Source: Rhodoferax sp. (GTDB lineage: Bacteria; Pseudomonadota; Gammaproteobacteria; Burkholderiales; Burkholderiaceae_C). Taken from it: a stretch of 49,179 nt of DNA. Where the stretch lies: the NCBI GenBank assembly GCA_013791765.1, contig VMTC01000032.1, forward strand, positions 1-49,179, given 5' to 3'. The notes beneath the pieces were generated by a model. It saw nothing but the letters and a program-made list of their open reading frames with translations. It was not told where the DNA came from and did not search any database. Of this stretch, positions 39,927 through 49,179 are shown in pieces (within the stretch, counting starts at the first letter, position 1; each line of letters begins with the position of its first letter). The position numbers and the translations under genes were made by a program.

Positions 39927-40619
39927 CTACAGCTTCGCGTCTTCGATCAGCACCTTGTAGCTGTAGCCAGCGCCAAAGTCCTTGTTGGTACGCACCACGC
40001 CAGTCACGGTCACGACGGCGCCGACTTGGGTTTCAGCGGCGCTCGTCACCAGCACATCGTTGCTTCCATCAGCGTCCTTGCCTGTGCCATCGCGCAGGTG
40101 AATCCAGTTCTTGCCCATGATGCCGGGGTTGTACTTGACCACTTTGCCACTGACCCGCACCGGCTTGCCGTTGAGTTCGGCTGCCTTGGTCACCACTTCG
40201 GCCACGGTGCGCGCATTGGCGCCGCTGGCTTTGGCGACCTTGATCGGTGTGGTGTCCACCACCTTGGCAGCAGCGACTGGCATGCCCGCCGCCACTGGGC
40301 CGGCGCCGCCCAGGCTGCCAAAAATGATGGTCGGAAAGGTCTTCTTGAGTGCTTTGCTCTCAAAGTTCTTCATGACCATTGAATTTTCAATGCTGACCTT
40401 GGCCCCAACCTTGACCGGCGCCTTGCTGACCGCAGCCCACATCTCGCCGTCCTTGGTTTTCAAACGCAAGTAGCTATAAATTTCAACATCTTTCACCTCC
40501 AGCACTTCGCCCGAAACGACCAGGGCCGCAGGCGCCATGGGGACGACCTTGTCAGCCGCCCAACTGGTGGTGGTAAAAGGGGTGGCAGCCAGCAGGCAGA
40601 CCAGAAGCAGATTCTTCAT
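39927..40619 (-). CDS. Exported OB-fold protein (NrfJ-like), tandem domains
   Basis: This 230-residue protein has a signal peptide (MKNLLLVCLLAATPFTTTSWA) and two OB-fold-like domains. The first (about 35-90) has SGEVLEVKDVEIYSYLRLKT, the pattern of NrfJ-related proteins. The second (about 140-228) has VRVSGKVVKYNPGIMGKNWI and HLRDGTGK, typical of bacterial OB-fold nucleic-acid-type domains. The periplasmic location makes a nucleic-acid role doubtful; metal or protein binding is as likely. ATG 40619 is used because the signal starts there. It is downstream of glpD by 108 bases, in the same direction. Confidence 0.75.
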   Translation of the reverse strand: MKNLLLVCLLAATPFTTTSWAADKVVPMAPAALVVSGEVLEVKDVEIYSYLRLKTKDGEMWAAVSKAPVKVGAKVSIENSMVMKNFESKALKKTFPTIIFGSLGGAGPVAAGMPVAAAKVVDTTPIKVAKASGANARTVAEVVTKAAELNGKPVRVSGKVVKYNPGIMGKNWIHLRDGTGKDADGSNDVLVTSAAETQVGAVVTVTGVVRTNKDFGAGYSYKVLIEDAKL

Positions 40620-40727
40620 GGATTCATCCTTCGTTAACAACGTAAAGGAGAAAGCATACCAGTTGCTCCGGCGGCGGCGCTTGACGCGGATCAGCAATCG
40701 CCTCTCCTTGCGGGGTGTATTGAGCCC

Positions 40728-42341
40728 TCAGGACGTTGCCGGCAAACACAGGTAGTGCTCGGCCAGTGCGGTGAAGGCGTCGATCTGCGGGTCCAGCCCG
40801 GTTTCCTGCAACAAAATGGCGCCAACCTGCGCGGCCAGCGAACTCGCCAGACGGGCATCGAGAAACAGCAGGCGCGAGCGCCGCGCCAGCACATCTTCGA
40901 CCGTAACCGCGTACTCGTAACGCGCGGCAAAGCGCACCATGGCTTCGGTCAAACCGTCGCACAAGACAGTCTGCGCGCCGGGCAGGCTTGCCACCAACGC
41001 TCGTTCGCTGCCATAGGCGTGCAGACCGGGCGCCTCGCTGATCGAATGCGCCTGGCCCGGCGCCTCGTCGGCGCCGACCAGTTTCAAATCAACCGTGATG
41101 CCTGCCGCACGCGCGTCAATCAGCGACCTGGCAGCGCACTCTGCCAGCACATCTTCGGCCATGGCGCGGTAAGTGGTCCACTTGCCGCCGGTCACCGTGA
41201 CGAGCCCACTGCGGCTGACCAGCACCGTGTGCTCGCGGCTCAGTCCCTTGGTGTTCTCGCCCTCGTCGTCGGGCGGCTTGACCAGCGGGCGCAGGCCGAC
41301 CCAGATGCTCTTGACGTCGGCCCGGGTGGGCGCACGGCGCAAATAGCGCCCCGCTTCGCTCAGGATGAAGTCAACCTCTTCCTGGAACGCCTGCGGCTCA
41401 CGCGCCAGGTCATGACGCGGCGTGTCGGTGGTGCCCAGAATCACCTTGCCCAGCCATGGTACGGCAAACAGGACCCGGCCATCGGCCGTCTTGGGCACCA
41501 TCAGGGCGGTGTCGCCACCCAAAAACTCACGGTCCACCACCATGTGCACGCCCTGGCTCGGCGCCACCATCGGCTGGGTCGGGCGCCGGCCATCGCCTTG
41601 ATTGGCCTGGCCGTCTTTCTGGCGCAGTTCATCAACCCAGACGCCAGCCGCGTTGACAACACAGTGCGACTCAATGCGATAGGCCTGGCCGCTCAACGTG
41701 TCTTCACACACCAGCCCAGCGACTTTGCCCTGCTCGTAGAACAGATCCACCGCGCGGCAATAGTTCACCAGCAGCGCGCCTTGCACGGCTGCCGTGCGGC
41801 CCAGCGCCAAGGCCAGACGCGCGTCATTGAACTGCCCGTCCCAGTATTTGACGCCGCCCTTGAGCCCTTGCGCTTGCGCCGTGGGCAACAGCGCAAGCGC
41901 CTCGGCCCGGCTTAAAAATTCGGTACGTCCCAGGCCGGCCTTGCCCGCCAGAACATCATAAAGAGTCAGCCCAATGCCGTAAAAAGGCTTTTCCCACCAA
42001 TGGTAGGTCGGCATCACAAACGCCAACGGCTGCGCCAGATAGGGGGCGTTGTGCAAGAGCGTGCTGCGCTCGCGCAGCGCTTCACGCACCAGCCCAATAT
42101 TGCCCTGTGCCAGGTAGCGCACACCGCCGTGCACCAGCTTGGTGGCGCGTGACGAAGTGCCTTTAGCAAAATCGTGCGACTCCACCAGCACCACGCTAAA
42201 GCCCCGCGCTGCCGCATCCAACGCTACACCCAGGCCAGTGGCGCCGCCGCCGACGATGGCCACATCGTAGTGGCGCGGCTCGGCCAGGCGGGCCATCAGG
42301 TCGGCGCGGCGCGTCAAAAGAGGCTTGTTTTGGGTAGCCAT
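40728..42341 (-). CDS. glpD: Glycerol-3-phosphate dehydrogenase GlpD
   Basis: This 537-residue FAD enzyme oxidises glycerol 3-phosphate to dihydroxyacetone phosphate and passes electrons to the quinone pool at the inner membrane. The FAD dinucleotide fold is DVAIVGGGATGLGVALDAAARG (about residues 26-47), followed by SSRATKLVHGGVRYL, the GlpD signature. HMVVDREFLGGD and TTDTPRH lie in the substrate domain, and VTGGKWTTYRAMAED near the C terminus binds flavin. It is preceded by a terminator after glpV, so it probably has its own promoter or depends on read-through. Together with the GlpSTPQUV importer it forms the glycerol pathway; glycerol kinase is not in the window. Confidence 0.95.
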   Translation of the reverse strand: MATQNKPLLTRRADLMARLAEPRHYDVAIVGGGATGLGVALDAAARGFSVVLVESHDFAKGTSSRATKLVHGGVRYLAQGNIGLVREALRERSTLLHNAPYLAQPLAFVMPTYHWWEKPFYGIGLTLYDVLAGKAGLGRTEFLSRAEALALLPTAQAQGLKGGVKYWDGQFNDARLALALGRTAAVQGALLVNYCRAVDLFYEQGKVAGLVCEDTLSGQAYRIESHCVVNAAGVWVDELRQKDGQANQGDGRRPTQPMVAPSQGVHMVVDREFLGGDTALMVPKTADGRVLFAVPWLGKVILGTTDTPRHDLAREPQAFQEEVDFILSEAGRYLRRAPTRADVKSIWVGLRPLVKPPDDEGENTKGLSREHTVLVSRSGLVTVTGGKWTTYRAMAEDVLAECAARSLIDARAAGITVDLKLVGADEAPGQAHSISEAPGLHAYGSERALVASLPGAQTVLCDGLTEAMVRFAARYEYAVTVEDVLARRSRLLFLDARLASSLAAQVGAILLQETGLDPQIDAFTALAEHYLCLPATS

Positions 42342-42413
42342 AGGTCAAATTTTTCTTACTTTGCAGTCAATCTGGTGGCGCTTCCATGCTGTGGCGGCCA
42401 CCAGGGGCGATAG

Positions 42414-42448
42414 AAAAAAAGGCCGTGCGTCACCTTGTTCACACGGCC
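42414..42448 (-). terminator. Intrinsic terminator after glpV
   Basis: GGCCGTG and CACGGCC pair as a 7-base stem around a 14-base loop (42421-42448). On the reverse strand seven T residues follow. It lies 34 bases after the glpV stop and separates the importer operon from glpD. Confidence 0.85.
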
Positions 42449-42481
42449 CTTGTCAGAGCATTGAAAATCTCAACGCACTGA

Positions 42482-44215
<1,734 letters not shown>

Positions 44216-44302
44216 AATCAATCTCCTCAGATGTATTTGCCCCTGATTCAAAGGCTGCTTCGGCTCCAGGGGACAACAAGCCGATCCTTGATACTCGAAC
44301 GA

Positions 44303-44611
44303 CTAGCCCTTTCGCATGATCAAGGCCAACACGCCCATGGAAAGCACGAAGCTGATCCAGATCGACGGCTCTGATTCAAGGCTCATCCAGACCACCAATT
44401 TGCCACTGAGCCCGACAAACGCCAGATTGACGTAGGCGGCGCTCAACAGGCCAATGAACAAGCGATCGCCGCGCGTGGTCGCGATCGGCAAGAAACCGCG
44501 CCGCATGACGGTCGGCGACTTGATTTCCCACAGCGTCATGCCAAACAGCATGAGCGCAATGCAACTGAAGAAAACGGCGACAGGTGTCGTCCAGGCCATC
44601 CATTCAAACAT
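44303..44611 (-). CDS. glpU: DUF2160 small membrane protein GlpU
   Basis: This 102-residue integral membrane protein starts MFEWMAWTTPVAVFFSCIAL and has three hydrophobic segments, with GFLPIATTRGDRLFIGLL between the first and second. It matches the DUF2160 family, encoded in glycerol importer operons as GlpU. Its role is unknown; a part in assembly of the importer is a guess. AGGAG lies 7 bases before the ATG. It is separated from glpQ by 187 bases containing three copies of a hairpin repeat. Confidence 0.88.
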   Translation of the reverse strand: MFEWMAWTTPVAVFFSCIALMLFGMTLWEIKSPTVMRRGFLPIATTRGDRLFIGLLSAAYVNLAFVGLSGKLVVWMSLESEPSIWISFVLSMGVLALIMRKG

Positions 44612-44628
44612 TCACGTTCTCCTAATCA

Positions 44629-44796
44629 GTTGGGGACAGAGCTTGCCGACATCCAATATCCAGCGATCAGTTGGGGACAGAGCTTGTTCACTTCGTGTAA
44701 CTGCGGTCTGTCCCGCAAGGTGAACATCCAACGTCCGACAAAATGTTGGGGACAGAGCTGGCTCGCTTCGCGTAGCTGCGGTCTGTCCCACAAGGT
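44629..44796. repeat. REP-like hairpin repeats (two full copies and one half copy)
   Basis: GTTGGGGACAGAGCT occurs three times (44629, 44670, 44745). Two copies are followed by GCTGCGGTCTGTCCC-type right arms (44699-44721, 44773-44796), so GGGACAGA pairs with TCTGTCCC. An inner stem is GTTCACTTCGTGTAAC in one copy and GCTCGCTTCGCGTAGC in the other; the differences preserve pairing. The first copy has only the left arm. Such elements resemble the REP sequences linked to RAYT (Y1) transposases. They lie inside the operon between glpQ and glpU. Confidence 0.8.
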
Positions 44797-44798
44797 AT

Positions 44799-45603
44799 TC
44801 ATACTCTGCCCATGGCAAAGCCCTTGGCGATGTAATTGCGCACAAACCAGATCACGATCGCGCCCGGCACGATCGTCAGCACGCCGGCGGCGGCCAGCGT
44901 GGCCCAGTCCATGCCGGAGGCCGATACTGTGCGCGTCATGATCGCAACAATCGGCTTGGCATTGACGCTGGTCAAGGTGCGCGCCAGCAGCAACTCGACC
45001 CAGCTGAACATGAAACAAAAGAAGGCGGCAACACCCACACCGGCCTTGATCAACGGCAGGAAAATCTTGACGAAAAACGCCGGGAAGGTATAGCCGTCGA
45101 TGTAGGCGGTTTCGTCAATTTCACGTGGAATGCCACTCATGAAGCCTTCCAGAATCCAGACGGCGAGCGGCACATTGAACAACAGGTGCGCCAGCGCAAC
45201 GGCCAGGTGCGTGTCCATCAGTCCCACGGTGGAATAGAGCTGAAAGAAGGGCAGCAGGAAAACCGCCGGGGGCGTCATGCGGTTGGTCAGCAACCAGAAA
45301 AATACATGCTTGTCGCCGAGAAAGCTGTAGCGCGAAAACGCGTAGGCAGCCGGCAAGGCCACAGTGATCGAAATCACGGTGTTGATGCCGACATAAATCA
45401 GGCTGTTGATGTAGCCGGAATACCAGGACGGATCGGTCAGGATGGTCTTGTAATTGGCCCAAGTGAAGTGCTGCGGAAAGAGCGAGAAGCTGGCCAGGAT
45501 TTCCGCGTTGGTCTTGAATGACATATTGATCATCCAGTACACCGGTAAGAGCGCAAACACGATGTAAAACAGCATGAACAAATTGCGCTTTTGAAAGCCC
45601 GGC

Positions 45604-45611
<8 letters not shown>
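44799..45611 (-). CDS. glpQ: Glycerol ABC transporter permease GlpQ
   Basis: This 270-residue inner-membrane permease is the second membrane subunit of the glycerol importer. It starts MNKPGFQKRNLFMLFYIVFA and has six hydrophobic segments. The EAA coupling loop is EIDETAYIDGYTFPAFFVKIFLPLIKAGV. TNRMTPPAVFLLPFFQLYSTVGL is typical of MalG-type permeases. I chose ATG 45611, which overlaps the end of glpP by 8 bases, giving tight coupling. The 45638 start is less likely. Confidence 0.9.
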
Positions 45612-46493
<882 letters not shown>

Positions 46494-46497
<4 letters not shown>

Positions 46498-47570
46498 GCC
46501 ACGATCTCCTCATTTTTGTAAAAGCAGCTGTGCTCGCCCAGCACCTGCAGCCAGACCGTGTCGCCGTGCGCCAGGAGGGCGGCATCCGAGGACAGGCGCG
46601 CTTTGACGCTTTGACCGGCGTAACTGGCACTGAGCATGATGTGGGTGCCCACATCTTGCACCTGCGCCACTGTCATCGGCAAAGCACCGGGCGTGTGCGG
46701 CGCCACCAGTGCCACATACTCGGGCCGCACGCCCAGCTTGAGCTCGCCCGCTGGCAGCGCCTGCCCGGGCAGCAAGGCCAGCACAGCATCCGCGACCTGA
46801 AAGCCGTTTTGTAGCGCTTGACCACTCAAAAAATTCATGCCTGGCGAGCCAATGAAGTGCCCCACAAAGGTGTGACGCGGGCGCTCAAACAGCTCGGCTG
46901 CGGAGCCCACCTGCACCGCGCGTCCCCGCGTCATGACCACCACGTGGTCGGCAAAGGTCAGCGCCTCCACCTGGTCATGCGTGACGTAAATCATTGTGAG
47001 TTTGAGCTCATGGTGAATCTGCTTGATCTTGCGCCGCAGCTGCCACTTCAGGTGCGGGTCAATCACGGTGAGCGGCTCGTCGAACAACACGGCCGACACA
47101 TCGGGGCGCACCAGACCGCGACCGAGAGATATTTTTTGCTTTTGATCTGCCGCCAGATTGGCAGCCAATTGATTCAACTGAGCGCTCATCTCCAGCATCT
47201 CGGCAATCTCGCCCACGCGTTTCTTGATTTGTTCTTTGGGCATTTGCCGGTTGCGCAGCGGAAAGCCCAGGTTTTCAGCGACCGTCATGGTGTCGTAAAT
47301 CACCGGAAACTGGAATACCTGCGCGATGTTGCGCGCCTGCGGCGATGCGCGCGTGACATCCACGCCGTCAAAACGCACACTGCCCTGGGACGGCGTGAGC
47401 AATCCCGACATGATGTTGAGCAGCGTGGTCTTGCCACAGCCCGACGGGCCCAGCAAGGCGTAGGCGCCGCCGTCTTCAAAGTCCATTTTCAAGGGCAATA
47501 GCGCGTAGTCGCTGTCTTGCCGGGGCTTGGGTGCGTAGGCGTGCGCCAGATCGAGTTCAATGCGTGCCAT
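46494..47570 (-). CDS. glpT: Glycerol ABC transporter ATPase GlpT (degenerate signature motif)
   Basis: This 358-residue ATPase is one of two nucleotide-binding subunits of the glycerol importer. Walker A GPSGCGKT (41-48), the Q-loop glutamine (Q87), Walker B VLFDE (E165) and the H-loop H198 in VTHDQ are intact. The signature, however, reads LAADQ (139-143) instead of LSGGQ. The partner GlpS has the good signature but lacks the H-loop histidine. The C-terminal part has a TOBE-like domain with LGVRPEYVALV. ATG 47570 lies one base after the glpS stop (TGACATG). Confidence 0.92.
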
Positions 47571-47571
47571 G

Positions 47572-48645
47572 TCAGTGCCCTGCGCCGCGCAGGGGTGCCA
47601 ACAGCAGCATCCCTTGCTCGTCAAAAATATAAACCTGTGCCGCACTGAGGTAAAGAGTCACTTGCGCCCCCAGCTCAAAGTAGTGCACGCCGGTCAGTTG
47701 CGCCACCACCTCGCCCACCAGAGTGGCCACGTGAACGAAGGTGTCCGAGCCCGAAATCTCGGCCAGCTCCACCTTGCCCGGCAAGGCGACATCGCCCTCT
47801 TGCGGCTGCACCCGCAAAGCCGGGGCGCGCAGACCCACGGTGAATTTGTGCGATGAAGTGGCGGGCAGCGCCAGCGCCAGCAGAGCCCCCCCCAGCAACT
47901 GCACCCCCGTGGCTGCGCGCACGGCTGGCAACAGGTTCATCGGCGGGTCGCTGAAGGCGCGCGCGACGCGCAGTGATTTTGGCTTGTGAAAGACTTCGGC
48001 GGTCGGGCCATATTGCAGCAGTTCGCCCTCATCGAGCACTGCGGTGAAGCCGCCCAGCAAGAGCGCTTCACCCGGCTCGGTGGTGGCATAAATCACGGTG
48101 GATTGACCCTCGGCAAACAAGGCGCTGAGTTCATCACGCAACTCTTCGCGCAGTTTGTAGTCCAGATTGACCAGCGGTTCGTCGAGCAGCATCAGGGGGG
48201 CGCCCTTGGCCAGGGCCCGCGCCAGTGCGACACGTTGTTGTTGACCGCCCGAGAGTTCGGCGGGGTAGCGATCCAGGAACATCTCAATATGCAGCTTTTC
48301 AGCCAGCGCGTTGACGCGTTGCTCAATGTTCTTTTCACCGCTCAACTTCAAAGGTGAGGCAATGTTGTCGCGCACCTTGAACGACGGGTAGTTGATGAAC
48401 TGCTGGTACACCATGGCTACGTTGCGCTTGCGCACCGGCACGCCAACCACGCTTTGCCCGTTGACCAACACCTCACCATGGCTGGGCATATCAAGCCCGG
48501 CCATGATGCGCATCAAGCTGGTCTTGCCGGCCTGGGTAGCGCCGAGCAACACCGTCACGGCACCGCTGCATGGCTGCAGGCTCATGTCATGCAGCCAGGT
48601 TTGGCTGCCGACTTTTTTGCCGATGCCTTCAAGCGTCAAATGCAT
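47572..48645 (-). CDS. glpS: Glycerol ABC transporter ATPase GlpS (H-loop histidine missing)
   Basis: This 357-residue ATPase pairs with GlpT. Walker A GATQAGKT (35-42), the Q-loop VYQQF, the signature LSGGQ (131-135) and Walker B LMLLDE (E156) are intact. Where other ATPases have VTHDQ, it has ATTEP, so the switch histidine is a threonine (T189). A TOBE domain fills the C-terminal third. It is the first gene of the glpSTPQUV operon, divergent from a GlpR-type regulator; the 158-base gap holds both promoters. Whether a site lacking the histidine hydrolyses ATP is doubtful. Confidence 0.92.
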   Translation of the reverse strand: MHLTLEGIGKKVGSQTWLHDMSLQPCSGAVTVLLGATQAGKTSLMRIMAGLDMPSHGEVLVNGQSVVGVPVRKRNVAMVYQQFINYPSFKVRDNIASPLKLSGEKNIEQRVNALAEKLHIEMFLDRYPAELSGGQQQRVALARALAKGAPLMLLDEPLVNLDYKLREELRDELSALFAEGQSTVIYATTEPGEALLLGGFTAVLDEGELLQYGPTAEVFHKPKSLRVARAFSDPPMNLLPAVRAATGVQLLGGALLALALPATSSHKFTVGLRAPALRVQPQEGDVALPGKVELAEISGSDTFVHVATLVGEVVAQLTGVHYFELGAQVTLYLSAAQVYIFDEQGMLLLAPLRGAGH

Positions 48646-48803
48646 CTTGCGACCCTTACCTGTGAAGTTGGAAGTGAATTGAATTCGTCAAGCCCCTAAA
48701 TTATTGTTCGCTTCTATTCCTTTTGTATCGGTATTTACCCTATATATATTCCTTTTGATTCGCTTTAGAGTCAAGCCTTCATTCTTTCCGCCAAAATGCC
48801 CTA
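48646..48803. promoter_or_regulatory. Divergent glpS / glpR control region
   Basis: The gap is AT-rich. TATTCCTTTTG occurs twice in direct repeat (48715-48725 and 48747-48757), 32 bases apart, on either side of a TATATATA core. TTCGCTT also occurs twice (48707-48713, 48759-48765). These are the best candidates for GlpR operators; DeoR-family proteins often bind repeated half-sites. TATATA can serve as -10 in either direction. Confidence 0.5.
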
Positions 48804-49179
48804 ATGAAACCCAACCCCAGACAGCTCAATTTGCTTGCCTCTGTGCAGGCACAAGGCTCGGTGAGCGTGGAACATTTGGCCGAAAAACTGGGTGTGACGC
48901 TACAAACCGTGCGCCGCGACGTGCAGCGCCTGGCCGATGAAGGTTTGCTGACGCGCTTTCACGGCGGCGTGCGCGTGCCCAGTTCAACGGTTGAAAACAT
49001 CGCGCACCAGCAGCGTGAAAACCTGCACGCGCAGGGCAAAGACCGCATTGCGCGCGCGGTGGCGCAAGCGGTGCCCAATGACTGCTCGCTGATCCTGAAC
49101 ATCGGCACCACGACTGAGGCGATTGCGCGTGCGCTCTTACACCACGGCGGCTTGCGCGTGATCACCAACAACCTCAATG
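48804..49179 (+). CDS. glpR: DeoR family transcriptional regulator GlpR (partial, cut by window edge)
   Basis: The frame from ATG 48804 is open to the end of the window (125 residues). It starts MKPNPRQLNLLASVQAQGSV and has a DeoR-type winged helix-turn-helix through about residue 55 (EKLGVTLQTVRRDVQRLADE, then LLTRFHGGV). The beginning of the sugar-phosphate-binding sensor domain follows (ILNIGTTTEAIARAL is the phosphate-loop motif). It should bind glycerol 3-phosphate and repress the divergent glpSTPQUV operon. The C terminus lies outside the window. Confidence 0.88.
   Translation, partial: MKPNPRQLNLLASVQAQGSVSVEHLAEKLGVTLQTVRRDVQRLADEGLLTRFHGGVRVPSSTVENIAHQQRENLHAQGKDRIARAVAQAVPNDCSLILNIGTTTEAIARALLHHGGLRVITNNLN

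Noticed and set aside
40440-40500. A stretch resembling the AGCTAT end of the intergenic repeat
   Set aside because: It lies in frame within the OB-fold protein (IYSYLRLKTKDG), lacks the CTAGCC half, and is explained by coding.

Overview
The window looks like a chromosomal segment of a betaproteobacterium of the Comamonadaceae, probably close to Rhodoferax or Polaromonas. The assignment rests on high GC, gene content typical of that family (glnE next to a yhdP-like gene, GTP-dependent PEP carboxykinase, PPi-dependent phosphofructokinase, a GlpSTPQUV-type glycerol importer), and three copies of a short CTAGCC...AGCTAT intergenic repeat of a kind I recall from Comamonadaceae genomes. No database search was possible, so names rest on motif recognition.

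Layout. 1-2976: a GGGCTC tandem repeat, tRNA-Ala(CGC), a reverse-strand FAS1 / histidine phosphatase / FMN-protein cluster, and an SDR. 3122-5276: an orphan branched-chain amino acid type binding protein, then about 1 kb of decayed DNA with a chemoreceptor remnant. 5277-8327: a complete glycine-betaine-type ABC importer (lipoprotein binding protein, ProW, ProV). 8537-11499: the anaerobic ribonucleotide reductase operon, with the glycyl-radical domain of NrdD on its own small ORF and tandem NrdR boxes plus an FNR-type box upstream. 11653-19873: glnE, divergent from a yhdP-like giant gene, then a 53-residue membrane protein divergent from mltA with overlapping start codons. 19916-22741: two secreted or anchored proteins of unknown function (one hydrolase-like) and a hemerythrin. 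22977-25204: PPi-phosphofructokinase and a patatin-like lipoprotein.

25230-34248 holds a possible orphan Flp-type pilin and then a seven-gene reverse-strand operon for polyamine import and catabolism (puuA-like, spuC-like, potF, potG, potH, potI, aldehyde dehydrogenase) ending in a terminator. 34521-39132: pckG, a 46-residue membrane protein, threonine ammonia-lyase and an EamA exporter. 39194-40619: an aldo/keto reductase remnant, a 75-residue membrane protein, a cysteine-rich CWC protein and an OB-fold protein. 40728-49179: the glycerol region. A divergent GlpR-type repressor (cut by the window edge) faces glpS-glpT-glpP-glpQ-glpU-glpV, followed by a terminator and glpD.

Physiologically the genes describe a facultatively anaerobic heterotroph that takes up amino acids, betaine, putrescine and glycerol and feeds them to central metabolism. 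GlpD makes triose phosphate; PEP carboxykinase and PPi-PFK handle reversible glycolysis and gluconeogenesis; GlnE tunes nitrogen assimilation; nrdDG supplies deoxynucleotides without oxygen. Best leads: the split NrdD with its control sites, the matched defects in the two Glp ATPases that would leave one canonical ATP site, a covarying hairpin repeat inside the glp operon, and the unknown secreted pair at 19916-22067.
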